From the NCBI GenBank assembly GCA_022577435.1, contig JAKOON010000012.1, positions 20,093,799 through 20,157,798 on the forward strand: 64,000 nucleotides of DNA, read 5' to 3'. Below the pieces are notes generated by a model, which worked only from the letters and a program-made list of their open reading frames with translations, did no database searches and was not told the origin of the DNA. Position 1 is the stretch's first letter, and every line of letters begins with the position of its first letter. The stretch is from Embiotoca jacksoni (lineage: Eukaryota > Chordata > Actinopteri > Embiotocidae). The position numbers and the translations under genes were made by a program. Shown here piece after piece: positions 1 through 11,344 of the stretch.

Positions 1-434
1 AAGTCTCACTTTCTCAGCCTAATGTAAAACTGCATCACAGCGCCACGGCTTAAACTAAGTGTTTACAAACAAGTGTCATACTCAGAACTTTGGCAAATGG
101 GATAAACTACATGGGCAAAGTGGCTTCAAGTCACTTTCTGTGGACAATTTCACAGTAAACACAATGTTTCAAAAACAGCCTTATCTCAGCGAGAGAAGCT
201 CAAAAACAGCATAAAAATGCATTACAGTGCCACGGCTTAAATAAAGTGTTTACGAACAAATTTCTTCATCAGTACTATGGCAAATGAGATAAACTACTTG
301 GACAAAGTGGCTTCAAGTCACTTTGTGTGGACAATTTCACAGGAAACACAATGTTTCAAAAACAGCCTTATCTCAGCGAGAGAAGCTCAAATACAGCATA
401 AAACTGCATTACAGTGCCACGGCTTAAACTAAGT
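1..434 (+). repeat. Partial unit: S tail + 2 L
   Basis: Bases 1-60 are the last 60 bases of an S monomer cut by the window edge. L monomers follow: T1 at 61, with CAGTAAAC for the usual CAGGAAAC, and D at 248. The T1 tail reads AATAAAG, the form also seen near 6409, 8223 and 11680. Confidence 0.92.
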
Positions 435-589
435 GTTTACGAACAAATTTCTTTATCAGCAAATGGGATACACTACATGGCCAAAGTGGCTTCACTTTGT
501 ATCTGCAATTACACAGAAAACAGCATTTCAAGTCTCACTTTCTCAGCCTAATGTAAAACTGCATCACAGCGCCACGGCTTAAACTAAGT
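435..589 (+). repeat. Reference short monomer (type S, 155 bp)
   Basis: S shares its first 20-odd bases and last 15 or so bases with L but is 32 bp shorter: 8 bp missing after CTTTATCAG, 5 bp missing from the dyad spacer, and 19 bp net from a strongly diverged second half containing GTATCTGCAATTACACAG and TTTCTCAGCCTAATG. The dyad becomes CAAAGTG-GCTT-CACTTTG (48-65 of the monomer), a 7-bp stem with a 4-base loop. It lacks most of the conserved L core. Every S is followed by a GTTTACAAAC head. Some copies read CTTCATCAG instead of CTTTATCAG. Confidence 0.94.
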
Positions 590-963
590 GTTTACAAACA
601 AGTTTCATACTCAGACCTATGGCAAATGGGATAAACTACATGAACAAAGTGGTTTCAAGTCACTTTGTGTGGACAATTTCACAGGAAACACAATGTTTCA
701 AAAACAGCCTTATCTCAGCGAGAGAAGCTCAAAAACAGCATAAAACTGCATTACAGTTCCACGGCTTAAGCTAATTGTTTACGAACAAATTTTTTCAGAC
801 GTACTATGGCAAATGGGATAAAAGACATGGACAAAGTGGCTTCAAGTCACTTTGTGTGGACAATTTCACAGGAAACACAATGTTTCAAAAACAGCCTTAT
901 CTCAGCGAGAGAAGCTCAACTACAGCATAAAACTGCATTACAGTGCCACGGCTTAAACTAAGT
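435..963 (+). repeat. Unit S + 2 L (529 bp)
   Basis: S 435; T2 590, ending CAGTTCCACGG; Ug 777, ending CAACTACAGC. Confidence 0.92.
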
Positions 964-2615
964 GTTTACGAACAAATTTCTTTATCAGCAAATGGGATAC
1001 ACTACATGGCCAAAGTGGCTTCACTTTGTATCTGCAATTACACAGAAAACAGCATTTCAAGTCTCACTTTCTCAGCCTAATGTAAAACTGCATCACAGCG
1101 CCACGGCTTAAACTAAGTGTTTACAAACAAGTGTCATACTCAGAACTTTGGCAAATGGGATAAACTACATGGGCAAAGTGGCTTCAAGTCTACTTTCTGT
1201 GGACAATTTCACAGGAAACACAATGTTTCAAAAACAGCCTTATCTCAGCGAGAGAAGCTCAAAAACAGCATAAAAATGCATTACAGTGCCACGGCTTAAA
1301 TTAAGTGTTTACGAACAAATTTCTTCATCAGTACTATGGCAAATGGGATAAACTACAAGGACAAAGTGGTTTCACGTCACTTTGTGTGGACAATTTCACA
1401 GGAAACACAATGTTTCAAAAACAGCCTTATCTCAGCGAGAGAAGCTCAAAAACAGCATAAAACTGCATTACAGTGCCACGGCTTAAACTAAGTGTTTACG
1501 AACAAATTTCTTCATCAGTACTATGGCAAATGAGATAAACTACTTGGACAAAGTGGCTTCAAGTCACTTTGTGTGGACAATTTCACAGGAAACACAATGT
1601 TTCAAAAACAGCCTTATCTCAGCGAGAGAAGCTCAAATACAGCATAAAACTGCATTACAGTGCCACGGCTTAAATTAAGTGTTTACGAACAAATTTCTTC
1701 ATCAGTACTATGGCAAATGGGATAAACTACAAGGACAAAGTGGTTTCACGTCACTTTGTGTGGACAATTTCACAGGAAACACAATGTTTCAAAAACAGCC
1801 TTATCTCAGCGAGAGAAGCTCAAAAACAGCATAAACCTGCATTACAGTGCCACGGCTTAAATTAAGTGTTTCCGAACAAATTTCTTCATCAGTACTATGG
1901 CAAATGGGATAAACTACAAGGACAAAGTGGTTTCACGTCACTTTGTGTGGACAATTTCACAGGAAACACAATGTTTCAAAAACAGCCTTATCTCAGCGAG
2001 AGAAGCTCAAAAACAGCATAAACCTGCATTACAGTGCCACGGCTTAAGCTCATTGTTTACGAACAAATTTTTTCAGACGTACTATGGCAAATGGGATAAA
2101 ATACATGGACAAAGTGGCTTCAAGTCACTTTGTGTGGACAATTTCACAGGAAACACAATGTTTCAAAAACAGCCTTATCTCAGCGAGAGAAGCTCAAAAA
2201 CAGCATAAAACTGCATTACAGTGCCACGGCTTAAGCTAATTGTTTACCAACAAATTTTTTCAGACGTACTATGGCAAATGGGATAAAAGACATGGACAAA
2301 GTGGCTTCAAGTCACTTTGTGTGGACAATTTCACAGGAAACACAATGTTTCAAAAACAGCCTTATCTCAGCGAGAGAAGCTCAACTACAGCATAAAACTG
2401 CATTATAGTGCCATGGCTTAAACTAAGTGTTTACGAACAAATTTCTTCATCAGTACTATGGCAAATGAGATAAACTACTTGGACAAAATGGCTTCAAGTC
2501 ACTTTGTGTGGACAATTTCACAGGAAACACAATGTTTCAAAAACAGCCTTATCTCAGCGAGAGAAGCTCAAATACAGCATAAAACTGCATTACAGTGCCA
2601 CGGCTTAAACTAAGT
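964..2615 (+). repeat. Unit S + 8 L (1652 bp)
   Basis: S 964; T1 1119 with an extra T at 1191; C 1307; D 1494; C 1681; C 1868 (GTTTCCGAAC variant); Ua 2055; Ug 2242 (GTTTACCAAC variant); D 2429 (GGACAAAATGG variant). Left copy of the 2555-bp duplication. Confidence 0.93.
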
Positions 2616-3518
2616 GTTTACGAACAAATTTCTTTATCAGCAAATGGGATACACTACATGGCCAAAGTGGCTTCACTTTGTATCTGCAATTACACAGAAA
2701 ACAGCATTTCAAGTCTCACTTTCTCAGCCTAATGTAAAACTGCATCACAGCGCCACGGCTTAAACTAAGTGTTTACAAACAAGTGTCATACTCAGAACTT
2801 TGGCAAATGGGATAAACTACATGGGCAAAGCGGTTTCAAGTCACTTTGTGTGGACAATTTCACAGGAAACACAATGTTTCAAAAACAGCCTTATCTCAGC
2901 GAGAGAAGCTCAAAAACAGCATAAAAATGCATTACAGTGCCACGGCTTAAATTAAGTGTTTACGAACAAATTTCTTCATCAGTACTATGGCAAATGGGAT
3001 AAACTACAAGGACAAAGTGGTTTCACGTCACTTTGTGTGGACAATTTCACAGGAAACACAATGTTTCAAAAACAGCCTTATCTCAGTGAGAGAAGCTCAA
3101 AAACAGCATAAACCTGCATTACAGTGCCATGGCTTAAGCTCATTGTTTACGAACAAATTTTTTCAGACGTACTATGGCAAATGGGATAAAATACATGGAC
3201 AAAGTGGCTTCAAGTCACTTTGTGTGGACAATTTCACAGGAAACACAATGTTTCAAAAACAGCCTTATCTCAGCGAGAGAAGCTCAACTACAGCATAAAA
3301 CTGCATTATAGTGCCACGGCTTAAACTAAGTGTTTACGAACAAATTTCTTCATCAGTACTATGGCAAATGAGATAAACTACTTGGACAAAGTGGCTTCAA
3401 GTCACTTTGTGTGGACAATTTCACAGGAAACACAATGTTTCAAAAACAGCCTTATCTCAGCGAGAGAAGCTCAAATACAGCATAAAACTGCATTACAGTG
3501 CCACGGCTTAAACTAAGT
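2616..3518 (+). repeat. Unit S + 4 L (903 bp)
   Basis: S 2616; T1' 2771, with GGGCAAAGCGG breaking the dyad arm; C 2958 (CAGTGAGAG); Ua 3145; D 3332. Confidence 0.92.
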
Positions 3519-5170
3519 GTTTACGAACAAATTTCTTTATCAGCAAATGGGATACACTACATGGCCAAAGTGGCTTCACTTTGTATCTGCAATTACACAG
3601 AAAACAGCATTTCAAGTCTCACTTTCTCAGCCTAATGTAAAACTGCATCACAGCGCCACGGCTTAAACTAAGTGTTTACAAACAAGTGTCATACTCAGAA
3701 CTTTGGCAAATGGGATAAACTACATGGGCAAAGTGGCTTCAAGTCTACTTTCTGTGGACAATTTCACAGGAAACACAATGTTTCAAAAACAGCCTTATCT
3801 CAGCGAGAGAAGCTCAAAAACAGCATAAAAATGCATTACAGTGCCACGGCTTAAATTAAGTGTTTACGAACAAATTTCTTCATCAGTACTATGGCAAATG
3901 GGATAAACTACAAGGACAAAGTGGTTTCACGTCACTTTGTGTGGACAATTTCACAGGAAACACAATGTTTCAAAAACAGCCTTATCTCAGCGAGAGAAGC
4001 TCAAAAACAGCATAAAACTGCATTACAGTGCCACGGCTTAAACTAAGTGTTTACGAACAAATTTCTTCATCAGTACTATGGCAAATGAGATAAACTACTT
4101 GGACAAAGTGGCTTCAAGTCACTTTGTGTGGACAATTTCACAGGAAACACAATGTTTCAAAAACAGCCTTATCTCAGCGAGAGAAGCTCAAATACAGCAT
4201 AAAACTGCATTACAGTGCCACGGCTTAAATTAAGTGTTTACGAACAAATTTCTTCATCAGTACTATGGCAAATGGGATAAACTACAAGGACAAAGTGGTT
4301 TCACGTCACTTTGTGTGGACAATTTCACAGGAAACACAATGTTTCAAAAACAGCCTTATCTCAGCGAGAGAAGCTCAAAAACAGCATAAACCTGCATTAC
4401 AGTGCCACGGCTTAAATTAAGTGTTTCCGAACAAATTTCTTCATCAGTACTATGGCAAATGGGATAAACTACAAGGACAAAGTGGTTTCACGTCACTTTG
4501 TGTGGACAATTTCACAGGAAACACAATGTTTCAAAAACAGCCTTATCTCAGCGAGAGAAGCTCAAAAACAGCATAAACCTGCATTACAGTGCCACGGCTT
4601 AAGCTCATTGTTTACGAACAAATTTTTTCAGACGTACTATGGCAAATGGGATAAAATACATGGACAAAGTGGCTTCAAGTCACTTTGTGTGGACAATTTC
4701 ACAGGAAACACAATGTTTCAAAAACAGCCTTATCTCAGCGAGAGAAGCTCAAAAACAGCATAAAACTGCATTACAGTGCCACGGCTTAAGCTAATTGTTT
4801 ACCAACAAATTTTTTCAGACGTACTATGGCAAATGGGATAAAAGACATGGACAAAGTGGCTTCAAGTCACTTTGTGTGGACAATTTCACAGGAAACACAA
4901 TGTTTCAAAAACAGCCTTATCTCAGCGAGAGAAGCTCAACTACAGCATAAAACTGCATTATAGTGCCATGGCTTAAACTAAGTGTTTACGAACAAATTTC
5001 TTCATCAGTACTATGGCAAATGAGATAAACTACTTGGACAAAATGGCTTCAAGTCACTTTGTGTGGACAATTTCACAGGAAACACAATGTTTCAAAAACA
5101 GCCTTATCTCAGCGAGAGAAGCTCAAATACAGCATAAAACTGCATTACAGTGCCACGGCTTAAACTAAGT
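3519..5170 (+). repeat. Unit S + 8 L (1652 bp)
   Basis: S 3519; T1 3674 with the same extra T at 3746; C 3862; D 4049; C 4236; C 4423; Ua 4610; Ug 4797; D 4984. It repeats the 964-2615 unit, with all its private variants, 2555 bp downstream. Confidence 0.93.
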
Positions 5171-6073
5171 GTTTACGAACAAATTTCTTTATCAGCAAAT
5201 GGGATACACTACATGGCCAAAGTGGCTTCACTTTGTATCTGCAATTACACAGAAAACAGCATTTCAAGTCTCACTTTCTCAGCCTAATGTAAAACTGCAT
5301 CACAGCGCCACGGCTTAAACTAAGTGTTTACAAACAAGTGTCATACTCAGAACTTTGGCAAATGGGATAAACTACATGGGCAAAGCGGTTTCAAGTCACT
5401 TTGTGTGGACAATTTCACAGGAAACACAATGTTTCAAAAACAGCCTTATCTCAGCGAGAGAAGCTCAAAAACAGCATAAAAATGCATTACAGTGCCACGG
5501 CTTAAATTAAGTGTTTACGAACAAATTTCTTCATCAGTACTATGGCAAATGGGATAAACTACAAGGACAAAGTGGTTTCACGTCACTTTGTGTGGACAAT
5601 TTCACAGGAAACACAATGTTTCAAAAACAGCCTTATCTCAGTGAGAGAAGCTCAAAAACAGCATAAACCTGCATTACAGTGCCATGGCTTAAGCTCATTG
5701 TTTACGAACAAATTTTTTCAGACGTACTATGGCAAATGGGATAAAATACATGGACAAAGTGGCTTCAAGTCACTTTGTGTGGACAATTTCACAGGAAACA
5801 CAATGTTTCAAAAACAGCCTTATCTCAGCGAGAGAAGCTCAAAAACAGCATAAAACTGCATTACAGTGCCATGGCTTAAACTAAGTGTTTACGAACAAAT
5901 TTCTTCATCAGTATTATGGCAAATGAGATAAACTACTTGGACAAAGTGGCTTCAAGTCACTTTGTGTGGACAATTTCACAGGAAACACAATGTTTCAAAA
6001 ACAGCCTTATCTCAGCGAGAGAAGCTCAAATACAGCATAAAACTGCATTACAGTGCCACGGCTTAAACTAAGT
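5171..6073 (+). repeat. Unit S + 4 L (903 bp)
   Basis: S 5171; T1' 5326; C 5513; Ua 5700; D 5887 (CAGTATTATGG head). It matches 2616-3287 and departs at 5843, where the Ua tail reads AAAAACAGC instead of AACTACAGC. Confidence 0.92.
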
Positions 6074-7537
6074 GTTTACGAACAAATTTCTTTATCAGCA
6101 AATGGGATACACTACATGGCCAAAGTGGCTTCACTTTGTATCTGCAATTACACAGAAAACAGCATTTCAAGTCTCACTTTCTCAGCCTAATGTAAAACTG
6201 CATCACAGCGCCACGGCTTAAACTAAGTGTTTACAAACAAGTGTCATACTCAGAACTTTGGCAAATGGGATAAACTACATGGGCAAAGTGGCTTCAAGTC
6301 ACTTTCTGTGGACAATTTCACAGGAAACACAATGTTTCAAAAACAGCCTTATCTCAGCGAGAGAAGCTCAAAAACAGCATAAAAATGCATTACAGTGCCA
6401 CGGCTTAAATAAAGTGTTTACGAACAAATTTCTTCATCAGTACTATGGCAAATGGGATAAACTACAAGGACAAAGTGGTTTCACGTCACTTTGTGTGGAC
6501 AATTTCACAGGAAACACAATGTTTCAAAAACAGCCTTATCTCAGCGAGAGAAGCTCAAAAATAGCATAAAACTGCATTACGGTGCCACGGCTTAAACTAA
6601 GTGTTTACGAACAAATTTCTTCATCAGTACTATGGCAAATGAGATAAACTACTTGGACAAAGTGGCTTCAAGTCACTTTGTGTGGACAATTTCACAGGAA
6701 ACACAATGTTTCAAAAACAGCCTTATCTCAGCGAGAGAAGCTCAAAAACAGCATAAAACTGCATTACAGTGCCACGGCTTAAACTAAGTGTTTACGAACA
6801 AATTTCTTCATCAGTACTATGGCAAATGGGATAAACTACAAGGACAAAGTGGTTTCACGTCACTTTGTGTGGACAATTTCACAGGAAACACAATGTTTCA
6901 AAAACAGCCTTATCTCAGCGAGAGAAGCTCAAAAACAGCATAAAACTGCATTACAGTGCCACGGCTTAAACTAAGTGTTTACGAACAAATTTCTTCATCA
7001 GTACTATGGCAAATGGGATAAACTACAAGGACAAAGTGGTTTCACGTCACTTTGTGTGGACAATTTCACAGGAAACACAATGTTTCAAAAACAGCCTTAT
7101 CTCAGCGAGAGAAGCTCAAATACAGCATAAACCTGCATTACAGTGCCACGGCTTAAGCTAATTGTTTACGAACAAATTTTTTCAGACGTACTATGGCAAA
7201 TAGGATAAAATACATGGACAAAGTGGCTTCATGTCACTTTGTGTGGACAATTTCACAGGAAACACAATGTTTCAAAAACAGCCTTATCTCAGTGAGAGAA
7301 GCTCAAAAACAGCATAAAACTGCATTACAGTGCCACGGCTTAAACTAAGTGTTTACGAACAAATTTCTTCATCAGTACTATGGCAAATGGGATAAACTAC
7401 AAGGACAAAGTGGTTTCACGTCACTTTGTGTGGACAATTTCACAGGAAACACAATGTTTCAAAAACAGCCTTATCTCAGCGAGAGAAGCTCAAATACAGC
7501 ATAAAACTGCATTACAGTGCCACGGCTTAAACTAAGT
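6074..7537 (+). repeat. Unit S + 7 L (1464 bp)
   Basis: S 6074; T1 6229; C 6416 (tail AAAAATAGC and CGGTGCC); D 6603; C 6790; C 6977; Ut 7164 (CAAATAGGAT, CATGTCAC); C 7351. First member of the 1814/3457-bp family. Confidence 0.92.
6790..6976 (+). repeat. Reference long monomer (type C, 187 bp)
   Basis: Representative C monomer, the commonest class. In monomer coordinates: CpGs at 6-7, 69-70, 130-131 and 173-174; a dyad ACAAAGTG (55-62), 9-base spacer, CACTTTGT (72-79); a second dyad GAAAC-ACAAT-GTTTC at 96-110; a weak third, ACTG-CATTA-CAGT, at 156-168. Bases about 72-140 hardly vary across the array. Class differences sit mostly in 12-70, 142-158 and 173-185. A 187-bp period would suit one nucleosome plus linker; that is inference. 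Confidence 0.93.
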
Positions 7538-7879
7538 GTTTACGAACAAATTTCTTCATCAGCAAATGGGATACACTACATGGCCAAAGTGGCTTCACTT
7601 TGTATCTGCAATTACACAGAAAACAGCATTTCAAGTCTCACTTTCTCAGCCTAATGTAAAACTGCATCACAGCGCCACGGCTTAAACTAAGTGTTTACAA
7701 ACAAGTGTCATACTCAGAACTTTGGCAAATGGGATAAACTACATGGGCAAAGCGGTTTCAAGTCACTTTGTGTGGACAATTTCACAGGAAACACAATGTT
7801 TCAAAAACAGCCTTATCTCAGCGAGAGAAGCTCAAAAACAGCATAAAAATGCATTACAGTGCCACGGCTTAAATTAAGT
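7538..7879 (+). repeat. Minimal unit S + 1 L (342 bp)
   Basis: S 7538 (CTTCATCAG form) and one T1' 7693 with GGGCAAAGCGG, then immediately another S-like monomer. One of three places in the window where S and its obligatory T stand alone. Confidence 0.92.
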
Positions 7880-8042
7880 GTTTACGAACAAATTTCTTCA
7901 TCAGTACTATGGCAAATGGGATACACTACATGGCCAAAGTGGCTTCACTTTGTATCTGCAATTACACAGAAAACAGCATTTCAAGTCTCACTTTCTCAGC
8001 CTAATGTAAAACTGCATCACAGCGCCACGGCTTAAACTAAGT
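7880..8042 (+). repeat. C/S hybrid monomer, 163 bp
   Basis: It starts with a C head (CATCAGTACTATGGCAAATGGG) and continues as S from GATACACTACATGGCC. It keeps the 8 bases that ordinary S lacks, which gives 163 bp. Best explained by a crossover between a C and an S within their shared CAAATGGGAT. Confidence 0.9.
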
Positions 8043-9351
8043 GTTTACAAACAAGTGTCATACTCAGAACTTTGGCAAATGGGATAAACTACATGGGCAA
8101 AGTGGCTTCAAGTCACTTTCTGTGGACAATTTCACAGGAAACACAATGTTTCAAAAACAGCCTTATCTCAGCGAGAGAAGCTCAAAAACAGCATAAAAAT
8201 GCATTACAGTGCCACGGCTTAAATAAAGTGTTTACGAACAAATTTCTTCATCAGTACTATGGCAAATGGGATAAACTACAAGGACAAAGTGGTTTCACGT
8301 CACTTTGTGTGGACAATTTCACAGGAAACACAATGTTTCAAAAACAGCCTTATCTCAGCGAGAGAAGCTCAAAAATAGCATAAAACTGCATTACGGTGCC
8401 ACGGCTTAAACTAAGTGTTTACGAACAAATTTCTTCATCAGTACTATGGCAAATGAGATAAACTACTTGGACAAAGTGGCTTCAAGTCACTTTGTGTGGA
8501 CAATTTCACAGGAAACACAATGTTTCAAAAACAGCCTTATCTCAGCGAGAGAAGCTCAAAAACAGCATAAAACTGCATTACAGTGCCACGGCTTAAACTA
8601 AGTGTTTACGAACAAATTTCTTCATCAGTACTATGGCAAATGGGATAAACTACAAGGACAAAGTGGTTTCACGTCACTTTGTGTGGACAATTTCACAGGA
8701 AACACAATGTTTCAAAAACAGCCTTATCTCAGCGAGAGAAGCTCAAAAACAGCATAAAACTGCATTACAGTGCCACGGCTTAAACTAAGTGTTTACGAAC
8801 AAATTTCTTCATCAGTACTATGGCAAATGGGATAAACTACAAGGACAAAGTGGTTTCACGTCACTTTGTGTGGACAATTTCACAGGAAACACAATGTTTC
8901 AAAAACAGCCTTATCTCAGCGAGAGAAGCTCAAATACAGCATAAACCTGCATTACAGTGCCACGGCTTAAGCTAATTGTTTACGAACAAATTTTTTCAGA
9001 CGTACTATGGCAAATAGGATAAAATACATGGACAAAGTGGCTTCATGTCACTTTGTGTGGACAATTTCACAGGAAACACAATGTTTCAAAAACAGCCTTA
9101 TCTCAGTGAGAGAAGCTCAAAAACAGCATAAAACTGCATTACAGTGCCACGGCTTAAACTAAGTGTTTACGAACAAATTTCTTCATCAGTACTATGGCAA
9201 ATGGGATAAACTACAAGGACAAAGTGGTTTCACGTCACTTTGTGTGGACAATTTCACAGGAAACACAATGTTTCAAAAACAGCCTTATCTCAGCGAGAGA
9301 AGCTCAAATACAGCATAAAACTGCATTACAGTGCCACGGCTTAAACTAAGT
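7880..9351 (+). repeat. Unit hybrid S + 7 L (1472 bp)
   Basis: Hybrid S of 163 bp at 7880; T1 8043; C 8230; D 8417; C 8604; C 8791; Ut 8978; C 9165. The L string repeats 6229-7537 with the same AAAAATAGC, CGGTGCC and ATAGGAT variants. Confidence 0.92.
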
Positions 9352-10254
9352 GTTTACGAACAAATTTCTTCATCAGCAAATGGGATACACTACATGGCCA
9401 AAGTGGCTTCACTTTGTATCTGCAATTACACAGAAAACAGCATTTCAAGTCTCACTTTCTCAGCCTAATGTAAAACTGCATCACAGCGCCACGGCTTAAA
9501 CTAAGTGTTTACAAACAAGTGTCATACTCAGAACTTTGGCAAATGGGATAAACTACATGGGCAAAGCGGTTTCAAGTCACTTTGTGTGGACAATTTCACA
9601 GGAAACACAATGTTTCAAAAACAGCCTTATCTCAGCGAGAGAAGCTCAAAAACAGCATAAAAACGCATTACAGTGCCACGGCTTAAATTAAGTGTTTACG
9701 AACAAATTTCTTCATCAGTACTATGGCAAATGGGATAAACTACAAGGACAAAGTGGTTTCACGTCACTTTGTGTGGACAATTTCACAGGAAACACAATGT
9801 TTCAAAAACAGCCTTATCTCAGTGAGAGAAGCTCAAAAACAGCATAAACCTGCATTACAGTGCCATGGCTTAAGCTCATTGTTTACGAACAAATTTTTTC
9901 AGACGTACTATGGCAAATGGGATAAAATACATGGACAAAGTGGCTTCAAGTCACTTTGTGTGGACAATTTCACAGGAAACACAATGTTTCAAAAACAGCC
10001 TTATCTCAGCGAGAGAAGCTCAAAAACAGCATAAAACTGCATTACAGTGCCATGGCTTAAACTAAGTGTTTACGAACAAATTTCTTCATCAGTATTATGG
10101 CAAATGAGATAAACTACTTGGACAAAGTGGCTTCAAGTCACTTTGTGTGGACAATTTCACAGGAAACACAATGTTTCAAAAACAGCCTTATCTCAGCGAG
10201 AGAAGCTCAAATACAGCATAAAACTGCATTATAGTGCCACGGCTTAAACTAAGT
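9352..10254 (+). repeat. Unit S + 4 L (903 bp)
   Basis: S 9352; T1' 9507, with AAACGCATT creating an extra CpG; C 9694 (CAGTGAGAG); Ua 9881; D 10068 (CAGTATTATGG). Confidence 0.92.
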
Positions 10255-11344
10255 GTTTACGAACAAATTTCTTTATCAGCAAATGGGATACACTACATGG
10301 CCAAAGTGGCTTCACTTTGTATCTGCAATTACACAGAAAACAGCATTTCAAGTCTCACTTTCTCAGCCTAATGTAAAACAGCATCACAGCGCCACGGCTT
10401 AAACTAAGTGTTTACAAACAAGTTTCATACTCAGACCTATGGCAAATGGGATAAACTACATGAACAAAGTGGTTTCAAGTCACTTTGTGTGGACAATTTC
10501 ACAGGAAACACAATGTTTCAAAAACAGCCTTATCTCAGCGAGAGAAGCTCAAAAACAGCATAAAACTGCATTACAGTTCCACGGCTTAAGCTAATTGTTT
10601 ACGAACAAATTTTTTCAGACGTACTATGGCAAATGGGATAAAAGACATGGACAAAGTGGCTTCAAGTCACTTTGTGTGGACAATTTCACAGGAAACACAA
10701 TGTTTCAAAAACAGCCTTATCTCAGCGAGAGAAGCTCAAATACAGCATAAACCTGCATTACAGTGCCACGGCTTAAGCTAATTGTTTACGAACAAATTTT
10801 TTCAGACGTACTATGGCAAATAGGATAAAATACATGGACAAAGTGGCTTCATGTCACTTTGTGTGGACAATTTCACAGGAAACACAATGTTTCAAAAACA
10901 GCCTTATCTCAGCGAGAGAAGCTCAAAAACAGCATAAAACTGCATTACAGTGCCATGGCTTAAACTAAGTGTTTACGAACAAATTTCTTCATCAGTATTA
11001 TGGCAAATGAGATAAACTACTTGGACAAAGTGGCTTCAAGTCACTTTGTGTGGACAATTTCACAGGAAACACAATGTTTCAAAAACAGCCTTATCTCAGC
11101 GAGAGAAGCTCAAATACAGCATAAAACTGCATTATAGTGCCACGGCTTAAACTAAGTGTTTACGAACAAATTTCTTCATCAGTACTATGGCAAATGGGAT
11201 AAACTACAAGGACAAAGTGGTTTCACGTCACTTTGTGTGGACAATTTCACAGGAAACACAATGTTTCAAAAACAGCCTTATCTCAGCGAGAGAAGCTCAA
11301 ATACAGCATAAAACTGCATTACAGTGCCACGGCTTAAACTAAGT
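10255..11344 (+). repeat. Unit S + 5 L (1090 bp)
   Basis: S 10255 with the AAAACAGCATCAC tail; T2 10410; Ug 10597; Ut 10784; D 10971; C 11158. Confidence 0.92.

Larger units (their letters stand above)
921..5842 (+). repeat. 2555-bp tandem duplication (2 copies)
   Basis: About 921-3287 is repeated at about 3476-5842. The copies share private variants: an extra T (1191/3746), GTTTCCGAAC (1868/4423), GTTTACCAAC (2242/4797) and GGACAAAATGG (about 2484/5039). I noticed no difference between the copies inside these limits. They end where AACTACAGC (left) becomes AAAAACAGC (right). Confidence 0.9.

Noticed and set aside
241..246. AATAAA polyadenylation-like signal (also near 6409, 8223 and 11680)
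   Set aside because: A point variant of the TAAATTAAG monomer junction in one lineage of T1. There is no transcript context.
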